The notes beneath the pieces were generated by a model. That model saw only the letters and a list, made by a program, of their open reading frames with translations, had not been told where the DNA came from and did no database searches. This document shows positions 9,127 through 21,160 of a DNA stretch of 64,000 nt, one piece after another. Location of the stretch: assembly GCF_003697345.1 (NCBI RefSeq), contig NZ_RFLY01000003.1:124001-188000 (forward strand), in the 5' to 3' direction. This DNA is from Solilutibacter pythonis. Lineage in GTDB: Bacteria > Pseudomonadota > Gammaproteobacteria > Xanthomonadales > Xanthomonadaceae. How positions within the stretch are numbered: position 1 is the first letter of the stretch; every line of letters begins with the position of its first letter. The position numbers were made by a program, and so were the translations under genes.

Positions 9127-11511
9127 ATGACACCTCGCCTGCTCGCCTCCGCCATCCTCGCCGCGCTCGCCCCCGGCGCCTTCACCCAGCAGAACACGCC
9201 CACCGAGACCGGCAAGCACACCCTCGACCAGGTGATCGTCACCGGCACGCGCGCCTCCCACCGCACGGTGGCCGAATCGACCGCGCCGATCGACGTGCTC
9301 ACCCCAGAAACGCTCGAATCCACCGGCACCACCGAACTGGCCACCGCGCTGTCGCGGGCGTTGCCCTCGCTGAACTTCCCGCGCCCGGCGTTGACCGACG
9401 GCACCAGCGCGATCCGTCCGGCGCAGTTGCGCGGACTTTCGCCCGACCAGGTGCTGGTGCTGGTCAACGGCAAGCGTCGGCACACCTCGTCGCTGCTGAA
9501 CTTGAACGGCACCATCGGCCGCGGGTCGGCGCCGGTGGACCTCAACACCATCCCGATATCGGCCATCGAGCGGGTGGAAGTGCTGCGCGACGGCGCCTCG
9601 GCGCAATACGGTTCGGATGCCATCGCGGGGGTGGTCAACGTGATCTTGAAAAACGCCGATCACGGCGGCGGCATCGCCTTCGGCAACGGCAGGACGACCG
9701 CCGGCGACGGCGAACGGTTCCAGCTCTCCGGCAATGCCGGGCTCGCCCTCGGCGGCGAGGGGCGCGGCTTCGCGCACGTCTCGGCCCAACTCGGCACGCA
9801 GGAGCGCACCGACCGCGCCCGCCCGTATGCCGGCGCACCCGGCGCGAATCAGCCCGCGGTGGGCCAGAAGGCTTTCGTCATCGGCGATCCCGCCGCCAGC
9901 TTCGGCGCGCTCTCGGTCAACACCGGCTACAAGCTCGGCGACAACCTCACCCTCTACGGCTGGGGCGCCGCCAGCCACCGCGACATCACCTCCTATGCGT
10001 TCTTCCGCGCGCCGGGCAACGCCCGCCAGAACATCCTCTCGATCTACCCGGACGGGTATCTGCCGCAAATCAACAATATTTCGAAAGACCGCTCGGCGGT
10101 AATCGGGCTGCGCGGGGTGATCGGCGGGGACTGGGACTGGGACCTCGGCTACAACTACGGCCAGAACCAGCTTCTGTTCCACACCCGCAACACCTTGAAC
10201 GCCAGCCTCGGCCCCACCTCGCCGCGCGCGTTCTACGCCGGCATGTTGGAAACCACCCAGAACGTGGTGAATCTCGACATCCGCAAGGGTTTCGACATCG
10301 GCCTGGCCGCGCCGCTCAACGTGGCGTTCGGCGCGGAATACCGCTACGACAAATGGAACCAGTCGCCGGGCGAATACGGCGCGTACGCCCAGCCCAACCC
10401 GGCAAAGCCCGGCGGCGCGCAGGGCTTTGCCGGTTTCGCCCCGGCCGTGTCCGGCCACTACGACCGCAAGAGCCAGGCGGCCTACCTGGACGTGGAAGCC
10501 GACCTCACCGACAAATTCAACCTTGGCGGCGCGGTGCGTCACGAGCGCTTCAGCGATTTCGGCGGCAAGACCTCGGGCAAGGTCTCGGCACGCTACGCCT
10601 TCACCCCCGCGGTGGCGCTGCGCGGCACGCTGTCCACCGGCTTCCGCGCGCCCTCGCTGCCGCAGCAGTATTTCCAGACCGTCAGCACGACCTATCTGCC
10701 GGGCATCGCCACGCCGTTCGAGATCCGCACCTTCCCGGCCGCCAGCGCCATCGCGCGGGCGTTCGGCGCGGAGCCGCTCAAGCCGGAGACCTCGCGCTCG
10801 GCAAGCCTGGGCTTGGTGCTGCAACCGGCCAGCGGGCTGTACGTGACCATCGACGCCTACCAGATCGACGTCGATGACCGCATCGTGCTGTCCTCCAACC
10901 TGACCGGCGAGGCGGTGCGCACGCTGCTGGAATCCAAGGGCATATACGGCATCAACGGCGGCCGCTACTTCACCAACGCCATCGGCACCCGCAGCCGTGG
11001 CGTGGACGTGGTCGGCACCTATCGCTGGCAAATGGCCGCCAGCGCGCTGGACTTCACGCTCGGCTACAACCTCGGCAGAACCGAGATCACCCGCATCGCC
11101 CCCAACCCGGAGGCGCTGCGGCAGAACGGCCTCAACCTGGAGCGCATCGACCGGGTGGAGATCGGCCGCATCGAAAAAGGCTTCCCGCGCGACAAGCTGC
11201 TGCTCTCCGGGCTATGGAGCAACGCGCGCTGGGATCTGTCGCTCTCCGCCACCCGCTACGGCAGCGTCGGGGTGACGCCGAACAACCCCGCGCTCGACCA
11301 GACCCACGGCGCAAAGTGGCTGACCGACCTCGCCGCCAGCTACAAGCTCGGCGGCTGGAAATTCACCCTGGGCGCCGACAACGTGTTCGACGTCTACCCC
11401 GACGAAAACAACTTCGGCAACTCCACCAACGGCCAGTTTCCCTACAGCAACCTCTCGCCGTTCGGTTTCAATGGCGCCTACGTGTACGGGAAGGTGGCGT
11501 TCAAGTGGTGA
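9127..11511 (+). CDS. TonB-dependent outer-membrane receptor, substrate unknown
   Basis: A 794-residue receptor with a cleavable signal peptide ending near APGAFTQQ. The TonB-box-like DQVIVTGTRA is at about residue 34. The plug domain includes LRGLSPDQVLVLVNGKRRH and VEVLRDGASAQYGSDAIAGVVNV, and the C-terminal barrel ends in YGKVAFKW. It is divergent from the B12 operon, with about 115 bp between its ATG and the likely riboswitch start, and convergent with the Oar-like gene. No periplasmic or inner-membrane partner is adjacent, so siderophore, corrinoid and saccharide uptake all remain possible. I see no operator that decides between them. Confidence 0.88.
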   Translation: MTPRLLASAILAALAPGAFTQQNTPTETGKHTLDQVIVTGTRASHRTVAESTAPIDVLTPETLESTGTTELATALSRALPSLNFPRPALTDGTSAIRPAQLRGLSPDQVLVLVNGKRRHTSSLLNLNGTIGRGSAPVDLNTIPISAIERVEVLRDGASAQYGSDAIAGVVNVILKNADHGGGIAFGNGRTTAGDGERFQLSGNAGLALGGEGRGFAHVSAQLGTQERTDRARPYAGAPGANQPAVGQKAFVIGDPAASFGALSVNTGYKLGDNLTLYGWGAASHRDITSYAFFRAPGNARQNILSIYPDGYLPQINNISKDRSAVIGLRGVIGGDWDWDLGYNYGQNQLLFHTRNTLNASLGPTSPRAFYAGMLETTQNVVNLDIRKGFDIGLAAPLNVAFGAEYRYDKWNQSPGEYGAYAQPNPAKPGGAQGFAGFAPAVSGHYDRKSQAAYLDVEADLTDKFNLGGAVRHERFSDFGGKTSGKVSARYAFTPAVALRGTLSTGFRAPSLPQQYFQTVSTTYLPGIATPFEIRTFPAASAIARAFGAEPLKPETSRSASLGLVLQPASGLYVTIDAYQIDVDDRIVLSSNLTGEAVRTLLESKGIYGINGGRYFTNAIGTRSRGVDVVGTYRWQMAASALDFTLGYNLGRTEITRIAPNPEALRQNGLNLERIDRVEIGRIEKGFPRDKLLLSGLWSNARWDLSLSATRYGSVGVTPNNPALDQTHGAKWLTDLAASYKLGGWKFTLGADNVFDVYPDENNFGNSTNGQFPYSNLSPFGFNGAYVYGKVAFKW

Positions 11512-11582
11512 TCGCCTGACCCGCCCCGCAACGGCGCACCTCCCCCGCGCCGTCAATGAGCGAGGACGATAAAGGAAAAAGA

Positions 11583-11608
11583 AACCCGGCCACTCGCATG
11601 GCCGGGTT
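11583..11608. terminator. Bidirectional intrinsic terminator between two TonB receptors
   Basis: Perfect 10-bp stem AACCCGGCCA / TGGCCGGGTT with a 6-base loop. The upstream side is A-rich (giving U-rich RNA on the minus strand) and CTCTCTT follows on the plus strand. It sits between the convergent genes ending at 11511 and 11656 and would serve both, more strongly the minus-strand one. Confidence 0.85.
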
Positions 11609-11655
11609 CTCTCTTGCCGCCAGACCCGGCGGCCATGCCGCCGGGCCCGCTGGGA

Positions 11656-14600
11656 TTACCAGTTGTACGCGGCGGTGAACACCACGGTCCGCGGCGCCTG
11701 CCGGCCAATCGGCACCATGTAGGTGTTGGAAACGACGTAAGGCTTGCTTTCCGACGTCACGTTCACCTGCAAGGTTTCCTGCGCATTGAGCACATTGCGC
11801 ACCTGCACGCCCAAGGCCAGCTTCTTGTCGAAGAAGTGAGGGCGGTAGGTCAGGCCGAGATCGAGCGTCCGGCTCCACGGCGTGCGCTTGGCGCCCGGAC
11901 TGACGATCTGGCCAAAACAGGTGCGATAAGCGGCGTCATAACCCACCGGGTCGGCTTCGCTGCTGTTTTCGTTAATGCTGCCATCCGGGTTGAAATAGCC
12001 GAGACAGCCGATCGGCCCGCCCGACAGTATCCGCATCGTTCCGCTCAGCAGAAGTTCGTCGGTCAACTGGTAGCTGCCATACGCCTTCAACTGGTGGCGA
12101 CGGTCATTGGCCAGATAGCCATAGGTGTAGGCCATGATCTGCGCGGCATCCCAATCCTGGGTCTTGGAGATGTTGCTCTGGCCGAACTCCGATTTCACCT
12201 GGCCTTCCGTGTTGCCCCGGCTCTTGCTGAAGGTGTAATCGATCCGCCCGCCCCATTTGCCGTCGAACGGGCGCTCCATATAGATGTCGAGCGCGTTGTA
12301 CCTGCGCTTCATCCTGTCCTGGAAGCCCCAATCCTGCGAGGACATGGTGTATTGGGTGCGGCCGCCGGTGGGATTGCCGTCCGCATCGGTATTCGCCAGG
12401 CTGAAGGTATTGGTGCCGCCGGGATTGAACATGTAGCAATAGGCCACCTCGACCGGACCGCCGCTGGTGCCCTGGGCGATGTATTTGCCGTTGACCTGCT
12501 TGATCGGCTTCAAGCCGTGGCGATCCATGAACGTGTACGGGTCGCAGACGTCGTCCACCGCCGATTTCAAATCGCGCCGGGTCAACTTGACGCCCAGCAT
12601 CAGCTTGTCGGTGAGCATGTTCTCGAAGCCGAGGATGAACTCGTCCTGATACATGTTCTTCAGATCGGAAGGCGCGAACGCCAGCACGTCCACCGGCGTG
12701 CCATATTCGCCATTGGAGGAAACCGGGCGCGGCGTGCCGCCATCGAGCCGGGGAATCGGCGTCAGGCCGGTCGGCACGCCGTTGGAATCGACACCGGTAT
12801 AGGTGAAGTACTCGTTGGTGTAGGTCGAGGCGGAAGCGCCGCGAATCGCCACGTTGTTCGGCATCGCCAGGAAGTAGCGGCCGGCGTTGCCGAACACCTT
12901 CATACTGGCGTCGCCCTTCACGTCCCAGGCAAAACCGAGCCTCGGCGCCCATTGGTTCTTGGCGTCCAGATAAATCGCGCCGGCGTCGTTGCGGTTGGTG
13001 AACTTGTCGTTGCGCAGGCCCAGCGACAACAGCAGGCGGTCGGTAGCCTGCCAGCGATCCTCGATGTACCAGGCTTTTTGGTCGAGGCTCATGCTGGCCT
13101 GGCTGGAAAACACCAATTTGCGGACGAAATACCCATTCGGGTTGCCGGGGCCGACGGGGCTGCCCACGCCCAGCGTCGTGGAGAGGTTGCCACCGGCGCG
13201 GCCATAGATCCAGCGGTCGACGACGGGCTTCTCGCCTTCGTTGGTGGCTTCGAACTTGATGTTGTCGATACCGAAGGTCAGCGTATGATCGCCCAGCACC
13301 CATTTCAGGTCGGCGCGCAGCCCCTCGGTGCGGTTCTCGGCATTGGTGACGGTGGAATTGGCCTGACTGTTGGAAATCGGATTATTGCCGACGATCGCCG
13401 GGTTCTGGAGCGTGTGCGAATCGACCCGCGCCAGACCGGGGATGACCGAATTCTCCTGCTTGGTCAGCTTGCCACGGCCATAGGTGGCACTGAGGGTGAG
13501 GTTGTCGGTCAGATAACCGGTGTACTTGGCGATGGCGAACTGGTTCTTCTGCACGAAGGCATCCGGCGTGAGCAACCTATCGCCCTTGGCGCCGGTGGAG
13601 AAGTCGTGGGAATAGAACACGCCGCTGCGGTCGGTCTTTTCGCTCAGGTAGGAAAATTCGAGCAGGTGATCGTCGGTGATGTTCCAATCCAACTTGCCGT
13701 AGAACTTGGGCAACCGGGTGGTCCGCTCACGGCTCTGCGGTTTTTCCAGCGCCGTCGGCGTGATGTTGGACTTGCTTTGCTCCCATTCGCCCGAGGCGAA
13801 GAAGAACAGGCGGTCGCGAACGATCGGGCCGCCGGCATACAGGCTGTAGGAGTTCCCCCACGAGGTCTCATCCTTGCCACGGTGATAGAGCGTACCCGGC
13901 CGGGTGGCATCGGCGTAAGACCATTGGCACAGTATCGGGTTTTTGTTCGCATCCTCGCAGGTGGACGGCAAGTTGGGATTGGCATTGGGCCCGCTCAGAT
14001 CGACGTTCGGGAAGTAAAGGTCTTCCTTCTTGCCGCGCAACGCCTTGGGGGTATACGTCACCTGCCCGCCGAAATGCCACTCGTTGGTGCCGCGCTTGCC
14101 GATCTGGCTGATCACGCCGCCGGCGGAACGGCCGTACATGGCGCTGTAGCCGCCGATGAAGGTTTCCTGCTGCTCGATGGCCCCATACGGCAAGGTGAAA
14201 CCGCCCAGGTTGGACAGCGGCTCGCCGGTGAAATAACCGTTGACGTAATACGCGTTCTCGGACACGCCGGCGCCGCCGAACGACACCAGATCGCCGAAAT
14301 AACCCGACGCCCCCGACACCGCGCCCGGCGCCAGCAAGGCCACCGCCTCGGCGGAACGCGCCAGCGGCAGGCGTTCGAGCTGCTCGGCAGTCACCACGCT
14401 GCGGGTATCCACGGCGGTGGTATCGATGGCGGGCAAGGCGGTGCCGGTGACGGTCACCACATCCAGCGTCTCGGCCCCTCCCGACTTGACGAACGACACA
14501 TCGGAACCCGCGCCCGCCAGCACCGTCACTTCGCGCGTGCCGATGACCTGTCCGCCGCGCTCGACCGTCACCGTGTAGCGGCCGACCGGCAACGTACCGA

Positions 14601-14805
14601 TGCTGTAGCGCCCCTTGGCATCGGCGGTGACGCTCCGCGTCAGGCCGCTGGCGTTACGGACGACGACCGTCGTATCCGCGCCCGCCGGGACGTTGCCGTA
14701 GATATTGCCGGTGGTGCTCTGTGCCTGGACGGTGCCCGCGAAACACAGGCCGAGCGCGACCGTCAATGCGCTGCGTTTGAGATTTTTCCTAAACGTGAAA
14801 GACAT
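11656..14805 (-). CDS. Oar-like TonB-dependent receptor with carboxypeptidase-regulatory-like N-terminal domain
   Basis: A 1049-residue outer-membrane protein. A signal peptide ends at about FAGTVQAQ. An immunoglobulin-like carboxypeptidase-regulatory domain follows (NIYGNVPAGADTTVVVRN, YSIGTLPVGRYTVTVERGG), then a VVTVTGTAL TonB-box-like stretch, a plug domain with NAYYVNGYFTGEP and GGYSAMYGRSAGGVISQI, and a large barrel. This layout is that of Oar/OmpA-related receptors common in xanthomonads. The ATG at 14805 is preferred over upstream codons because it has AAGGGA at good spacing and begins the signal peptide. The substrate is unknown. An inverted repeat about 120 bp upstream may be its operator. 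Confidence 0.88.
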   Translation of the reverse strand: MSFTFRKNLKRSALTVALGLCFAGTVQAQSTTGNIYGNVPAGADTTVVVRNASGLTRSVTADAKGRYSIGTLPVGRYTVTVERGGQVIGTREVTVLAGAGSDVSFVKSGGAETLDVVTVTGTALPAIDTTAVDTRSVVTAEQLERLPLARSAEAVALLAPGAVSGASGYFGDLVSFGGAGVSENAYYVNGYFTGEPLSNLGGFTLPYGAIEQQETFIGGYSAMYGRSAGGVISQIGKRGTNEWHFGGQVTYTPKALRGKKEDLYFPNVDLSGPNANPNLPSTCEDANKNPILCQWSYADATRPGTLYHRGKDETSWGNSYSLYAGGPIVRDRLFFFASGEWEQSKSNITPTALEKPQSRERTTRLPKFYGKLDWNITDDHLLEFSYLSEKTDRSGVFYSHDFSTGAKGDRLLTPDAFVQKNQFAIAKYTGYLTDNLTLSATYGRGKLTKQENSVIPGLARVDSHTLQNPAIVGNNPISNSQANSTVTNAENRTEGLRADLKWVLGDHTLTFGIDNIKFEATNEGEKPVVDRWIYGRAGGNLSTTLGVGSPVGPGNPNGYFVRKLVFSSQASMSLDQKAWYIEDRWQATDRLLLSLGLRNDKFTNRNDAGAIYLDAKNQWAPRLGFAWDVKGDASMKVFGNAGRYFLAMPNNVAIRGASASTYTNEYFTYTGVDSNGVPTGLTPIPRLDGGTPRPVSSNGEYGTPVDVLAFAPSDLKNMYQDEFILGFENMLTDKLMLGVKLTRRDLKSAVDDVCDPYTFMDRHGLKPIKQVNGKYIAQGTSGGPVEVAYCYMFNPGGTNTFSLANTDADGNPTGGRTQYTMSSQDWGFQDRMKRRYNALDIYMERPFDGKWGGRIDYTFSKSRGNTEGQVKSEFGQSNISKTQDWDAAQIMAYTYGYLANDRRHQLKAYGSYQLTDELLLSGTMRILSGGPIGCLGYFNPDGSINENSSEADPVGYDAAYRTCFGQIVSPGAKRTPWSRTLDLGLTYRPHFFDKKLALGVQVRNVLNAQETLQVNVTSESKPYVVSNTYMVPIGRQAPRTVVFTAAYNW

Positions 14806-15557
14806 ATGATGAGTGTCCCTTGATGAGCTTTTGTCGTTTGTTATCCAATTGCCGGCAGGGGCCGACAGCCGGAATATGCGCCATCCACGAACGCTTAACA
14901 AGACGGTCATACGCCCGCCACAATTAATGAATACGCACCCCCCCCGTATTCATTATTAAGAATCACCCCAGCCATCCCGCGGCGACGGCCGGGCATACTT
15001 GGGGCATCATTAGACGATCAGCTAATACCCATTTTCGGCACATGGCCGGCAATATCTCCGACTGCGCGCGCGATGCACGGTTCCGTGCTGAAAAAACAGG
15101 CCGCCGAGGTGACGACAATACCCACCGCCGTGGCTGGCCCAGCCGCGCCCCGTGGCAACGCCAAAGTGGCGCGCGATGATGGCACTCCGACCGATGTGGG
15201 CATGGCCGCCATACCGGGCCAATAGCCAACGAAAGACGCTTCGACCTTGATGCGCCGCACCCTTGATTATGCAAGCGGGTCAAAAACCCTCTCCAAAGTC
15301 ACCGTCACCGAACAGCGACCGGGCGATATGCCGGCATGAGTCCCATTCATCCGATTACGCCGACACGGTAAGACCTTCAATACCCATGGCGCGGCCAGCC
15401 TTTACCGGCGCATCCCCGGAAGGCGGCAACGCCCCCGCATGGCGGGCTGTCCGATGCGTTGAGCAAGGTAGCGACCGCCGCCGGCGAACGCGCTCCGCCG
15501 CCGCAACACGGGGGGCATCAGGCCCGGCTCACCTTGGCGCCGCGGCCTCCTGGCCGG
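14806..15557. other. 750-bp intergenic region upstream of the Oar-like gene
   Basis: No gene is supported here. The part nearest the Oar-like gene is less GC-rich than its surroundings and holds the inverted repeat at 14925-14955, so it is probably the promoter region. A 50-codon plus-strand frame at 15073-15225 has no convincing ribosome-binding site and no recognised product. I see no tRNA, insertion sequence or CRISPR repeat. Confidence 0.6.
14925..14955. promoter_or_regulatory. Inverted repeat, candidate operator of the Oar-like receptor gene
   Basis: Perfect 11-bp arms TAATGAATACG / CGTATTCATTA separated by a 9-base C-rich loop. It lies about 120 bp upstream of the start at 14805. The AT-rich arms stand out against the surrounding composition. 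The spacing suits a dimeric regulator, and the position between minus-strand genes makes a terminator of an upstream transcript less likely. The regulator is not known. Confidence 0.5.
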
Positions 15558-16631
15558 TCAATGCAACTGCGCGACGAACGCCTCGACCACACTGGAGGTA
15601 CAGAAGCGCGTGACCCAGGCGACCCCGGCCGCCGACATCGCCTGCCGCCGATCCGGGTCATCCAGCAGGCCGCCAAGCAGCGAAGCCAGGCTGCCCGCAT
15701 CATTCTGCCGCCATAGCAAACCCGTTCGTCCATCCGCCATCGCCTCGGACAGCCCACCGCGATCACGGGCGATCACCGGCACGCCGCAAGCCTGGGCCTC
15801 GGCCACCACCCGACCGAAGGTTTCCTCGATCTCCGAGGGGCAGAGCAGCACGTCCAGCGCCGAATAGACCTTTTCGACATCCACCTGCCAGGCAATGAAA
15901 TGGTGGCGCTCTGCCTGCCCGACGGCATCCACCACCGCCTTGGTCGCCGCCAGTTCGGCCCCCTCGCCAAGCCACAGCATGTGCATCGTCGGGCGCTCGT
16001 GCATCGTTTCGATCACCGCCTGCCGCAGCACGCTCACGCCCTTGCACCAGGTATGCCGGCCGATGAACCCGGCCAGCGGCGTGTCTTCGTCCATGCCAAG
16101 CCGCTGGCGCAGGCGGCGGCGCGCCTCGGCGTCGGGACGAAAGCGCCGCGTGTCGATGGGGTTGTGCGAGATGTGCAGGCAGCGCCCCGGCACGCCCTGC
16201 GAGATCAGCCGCTGGCGGGCGAATTCCGAGACGACGAAATAACGGTCCGCCAGACGCGGCATCCAGTACCGGGTGAAACGACTGCGGATGTAGGCCATGT
16301 GCCGGAACGCCGCCAACCGGCAGCCCAGCCAGCGCGCGCCCAGCAGCAGCGGCCAATGATGCTTGCTGTGCGCAGTCACCAGCCAGTCGGTGCGGGTCGC
16401 GCGGCCCAGCCGTAACACCCGCCAGAGCGCACGCGGGTCCTCGCCGCCGCGAAACGGCGTTTCGTGCAGTTCGATGCCCGGAACCACGCGCATCGCCTGC
16501 GCCATCTCGCTATCCGCGCGCACCACCGCCACCACGCGATGACCGGCGCGCGCGCAGCCGGAGGCCAGTTCCAGCAGCGCCTGCTCGGTTCCCCAGAGCT
16601 TGCGGCTGGCATCAACGAACAGGAAGTTCAT
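15558..16631 (-). CDS. Glycosyltransferase, GT4-like (GT-B fold)
   Basis: A 357-residue protein of the family 4 glycosyltransferase type. The N-terminal half holds SRKLWGTEQALLELA; the donor-binding C-terminal half contains GFIGRHTWCKGVSVLRQA and the EX7E-like segment EIEETFGRVVAEAQACGVP, followed by ARDRGGLSEA. It probably adds a sugar to a cell-surface glycan on the cytoplasmic face; acceptor and donor cannot be read from sequence. It overlaps the polysaccharide deacetylase gene by 4 bases (ATGA), so the two are probably co-translated and act on the same glycan. Confidence 0.87.
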   Translation of the reverse strand: MNFLFVDASRKLWGTEQALLELASGCARAGHRVVAVVRADSEMAQAMRVVPGIELHETPFRGGEDPRALWRVLRLGRATRTDWLVTAHSKHHWPLLLGARWLGCRLAAFRHMAYIRSRFTRYWMPRLADRYFVVSEFARQRLISQGVPGRCLHISHNPIDTRRFRPDAEARRRLRQRLGMDEDTPLAGFIGRHTWCKGVSVLRQAVIETMHERPTMHMLWLGEGAELAATKAVVDAVGQAERHHFIAWQVDVEKVYSALDVLLCPSEIEETFGRVVAEAQACGVPVIARDRGGLSEAMADGRTGLLWRQNDAGSLASLLGGLLDDPDRRQAMSAAGVAWVTRFCTSSVVEAFVAQLH

Positions 16632-17353
16632 CGCCGCCAGAGCGAGTAGGGAGTGGCCGCATGCAGCCAGTATTTGAACAGCCCCCGCCCGCCATTGATC
16701 GAGATACGCGGCAACCGCAGCGGATCGCCTCCGGCCCGGGCCACGCCGCGCCGGGTGGTCACGGCGCTTTCGTAGCCGGCGCGCCGCACCAGTTCCACCG
16801 TGCGTTCGGTGTGGTCGCCGTAGGGATAGCAGAAGTGAGCAATTTCGTGTCCCGCCAAGCGGCCGAGGGCGGTCCGGCTCTCCACCAGCTCGGCGAGCGC
16901 CGCTTCATCGCCGAGCTGATCGAGATGGGGATGATTGACGGTATGCGAGCCGATTTCGAAGCCGGCGCTCAACCAAGCCCGCACCGCCGTCTCGTCCATC
17001 ACCGGCTTGGCCACGCCGAGCTTGCCGGCATCCCAGGCGTTGTATCCGGCCAACGCGCCGGACACCACGTAGCAGGTGGCGGAAAAGCCGTAGCGACGCA
17101 TGATCGGCACGGCATTTTCCAGGTTGTCCAGATAGCCGTCGTCGAAGGTCAGCACGATCATCCGATGGGCATCGCCGGCCCGCCAGGCGCTCAACCCTTC
17201 CGACATGGAGACCCCGCGGATGCCCCAACGCTTCAGCAACCGGCATTGCCGCTCGAACGCATCCGGCTCCACGTAGAGCTTGGGCATGGTGGTATCGGTC
17301 GGCGGCACGGCCAGATTGTGATAGGTAAAAATACGCAGACGCGAACCACTCAT
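16628..17353 (-). CDS. Polysaccharide deacetylase family protein (NodB-like domain)
   Basis: A 241-residue protein with the NodB deacetylase signatures: MIVLTFDDGYLDN (first motif with metal-binding Asp) and IGSHTVNHPHL (second motif with the metal-binding histidines), then FCYPYGDHTERT. It is expected to remove N- or O-acetyl groups from a polysaccharide. The ATG at 17353 is chosen because GGGAG precedes it by 7 bases; a frame extension of 24 codons upstream is unlikely to be used. There is no signal peptide, so a cytoplasmic intermediate is a plausible substrate. Coupled to the glycosyltransferase downstream. Confidence 0.87.
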   Translation of the reverse strand: MSGSRLRIFTYHNLAVPPTDTTMPKLYVEPDAFERQCRLLKRWGIRGVSMSEGLSAWRAGDAHRMIVLTFDDGYLDNLENAVPIMRRYGFSATCYVVSGALAGYNAWDAGKLGVAKPVMDETAVRAWLSAGFEIGSHTVNHPHLDQLGDEAALAELVESRTALGRLAGHEIAHFCYPYGDHTERTVELVRRAGYESAVTTRRGVARAGGDPLRLPRISINGGRGLFKYWLHAATPYSLWRR

Positions 17354-17432
17354 GATCGCTCCCTGATTCAGTGCGTATTTTATGCCGTCCGGGACACGGG
17401 ACAATGGCCGGACGGCTGGTTTCACCCCGCGT

Positions 17433-20015
<2,583 letters not shown>

Positions 20016-20183
20016 GGCACATCTCCGAAGGAAAGGCGGCATGTCCGCGATGTCCCAGAAATGGTGTCGGATGCGGGTTAAATCAATGTACAGGCGCGCC
20101 TCCCGCACACGGTCGTTCGATTGAAGTCAAGCCCACCCGACACAGACAATGGCCGCTCCTCGCCCGCCCAAACGGAATCCGCC

Positions 20184-20513
20184 ATGCACTGGACTTATCT
20201 GGCCATCGCCATCGTGGCGGAAGTCATCGCCACCTCGTTTCTTAAAAGCTCGCAAGGCTTCACCCGGCTCGCCCCCACCCTGACCAGCGTGGCCGGATAC
20301 GCAGTGGCCTTCTACTTCCTTTCGCTCACGCTCAAGACCGTGCCGGTCGGCATCGCCTACGCGGTCTGGGTCGGGGCCGGCATCGTGCTGATCACGGCGG
20401 TCGGCTTCTTCTTCCTCGGCCAGAAGCTCGACCTCGCCGCCGGCATCGGAATCACCCTGATTCTGGGCGGGGTGCTGGTGATCAACCTGTTCTCGAAGAC
20501 CGTTTCGCATTGA
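20184..20513 (+). CDS. Small multidrug resistance (SMR) family transporter, EmrE-like
   Basis: A 109-residue protein of four transmembrane helices. The essential membrane glutamate is Glu13 in AIVAEVIATSFLK. The family segments GFTRL, VPVGIAYAVWVGAGIVLI and GVLVINLFSKT closely follow EmrE, which exports quaternary cations in exchange for protons as an antiparallel dimer. Similar proteins include SugE/Gdx guanidinium exporters, but the GFTRL and LINLLS-like ends favour the EmrE/Qac side. It is divergent from clpB with about 170 bp between. The ATG at 20184 is used because it begins the first helix. Confidence 0.88.
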   Translation: MHWTYLAIAIVAEVIATSFLKSSQGFTRLAPTLTSVAGYAVAFYFLSLTLKTVPVGIAYAVWVGAGIVLITAVGFFFLGQKLDLAAGIGITLILGGVLVINLFSKTVSH

Positions 20514-20534
20514 GCGAAGCCGGTTCCAGCCGCA

Positions 20535-21143
20535 TCAAGCCGCCAATGCGCGATACAGCCGGTCCAACGCCGCCACGTGTCCAGCCAACGCGGCCAGTGT
20601 GCCTTCGTTATTCAGGATGTCGTCGGCCATCGCCAAACGCGCCGCCCGGCCGGCCTGGGCGGCGATCATCCGCGCGGCCAACGCCTCGTCGATACCGTCG
20701 CGCCGGCATAGACGCTCGTGCTGGGTCGCCTCGGACACATCGATGACGAGAATCCGCGCCAGCCACGGATAAGCCTCGCGCCCGCCGCCTTCGGCCAACA
20801 GCGGAATCGAAGCGATGACATAAACGGCATCGGCCGCCGCCGCGCGTTCGGCCAGCAAGCCACGGATCCGCGGATGCAGGATGGCCTCCAGCGCCCGGCG
20901 CGCGGCCTCGTCGGCGAAGATGCGTTCGCGCAGACGCCGGCGGTCGAGACGGCCCTCGCCATCCAGCACCTCGCCACCGAAAAGCCGGACGATCTCCGCC
21001 AGCGCCGGCTGCCCCGGCGCCACCAGCTCACGGGCGATACGGTCGGCATCCAGCACCGGCACGCCAAGCCCGGCGAAAGCGGCATCGGCCGCGCTCTTGC
21101 CGGACGCAACCCCGCCGCTCAGCCCAACCACGAACCGCGCCAC
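20535..21143 (-). CDS. coaE: Dephospho-CoA kinase
   Basis: A 202-residue kinase that phosphorylates the ribose 3'-hydroxyl of dephospho-CoA, the last step of coenzyme A synthesis. The P-loop GLSGGVASGKS starts near residue 7. Family segments VLDADRIARELV, RRRLRERIFAD, LHPRI and MADDILNNEG follow. A TTG 21 bases upstream would give a longer protein, but the GTG at 21143 has GGGAGG at good spacing and matches the known N-terminal length, so it is chosen. It follows pilD closely, the usual pairing in pseudomonads and xanthomonads. Confidence 0.94.
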   Translation of the reverse strand: MARFVVGLSGGVASGKSAADAAFAGLGVPVLDADRIARELVAPGQPALAEIVRLFGGEVLDGEGRLDRRRLRERIFADEAARRALEAILHPRIRGLLAERAAAADAVYVIASIPLLAEGGGREAYPWLARILVIDVSEATQHERLCRRDGIDEALAARMIAAQAGRAARLAMADDILNNEGTLAALAGHVAALDRLYRALAA

Positions 21144-21160
21144 CTCAAGCCTCCCGCCGC

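Noticed and set aside
11614-14823. A 1069-residue open frame on the plus strand opposite the Oar-like receptor gene
   Set aside because: It lies fully antisense to a well supported receptor gene; GC-rich codon use leaves long open antisense frames.
15073-15225. 50-codon plus-strand frame in the gap upstream of the Oar-like gene, considered as a peptide precursor
   Set aside because: No ribosome-binding site, no processing or maturation genes nearby, and no recognised precursor motif.
14963-15283. Minus-strand frame of 106 codons in the 750-bp gap
   Set aside because: No recognisable domain, and it overlaps two other equally plausible frames, as expected by chance in GC-rich DNA.
20016-20120. 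Sigma-32 heat-shock promoter for clpB
   Set aside because: CTTGAC occurs, but no acceptable minus 10 CCCCAT-like element was found at the right spacing.
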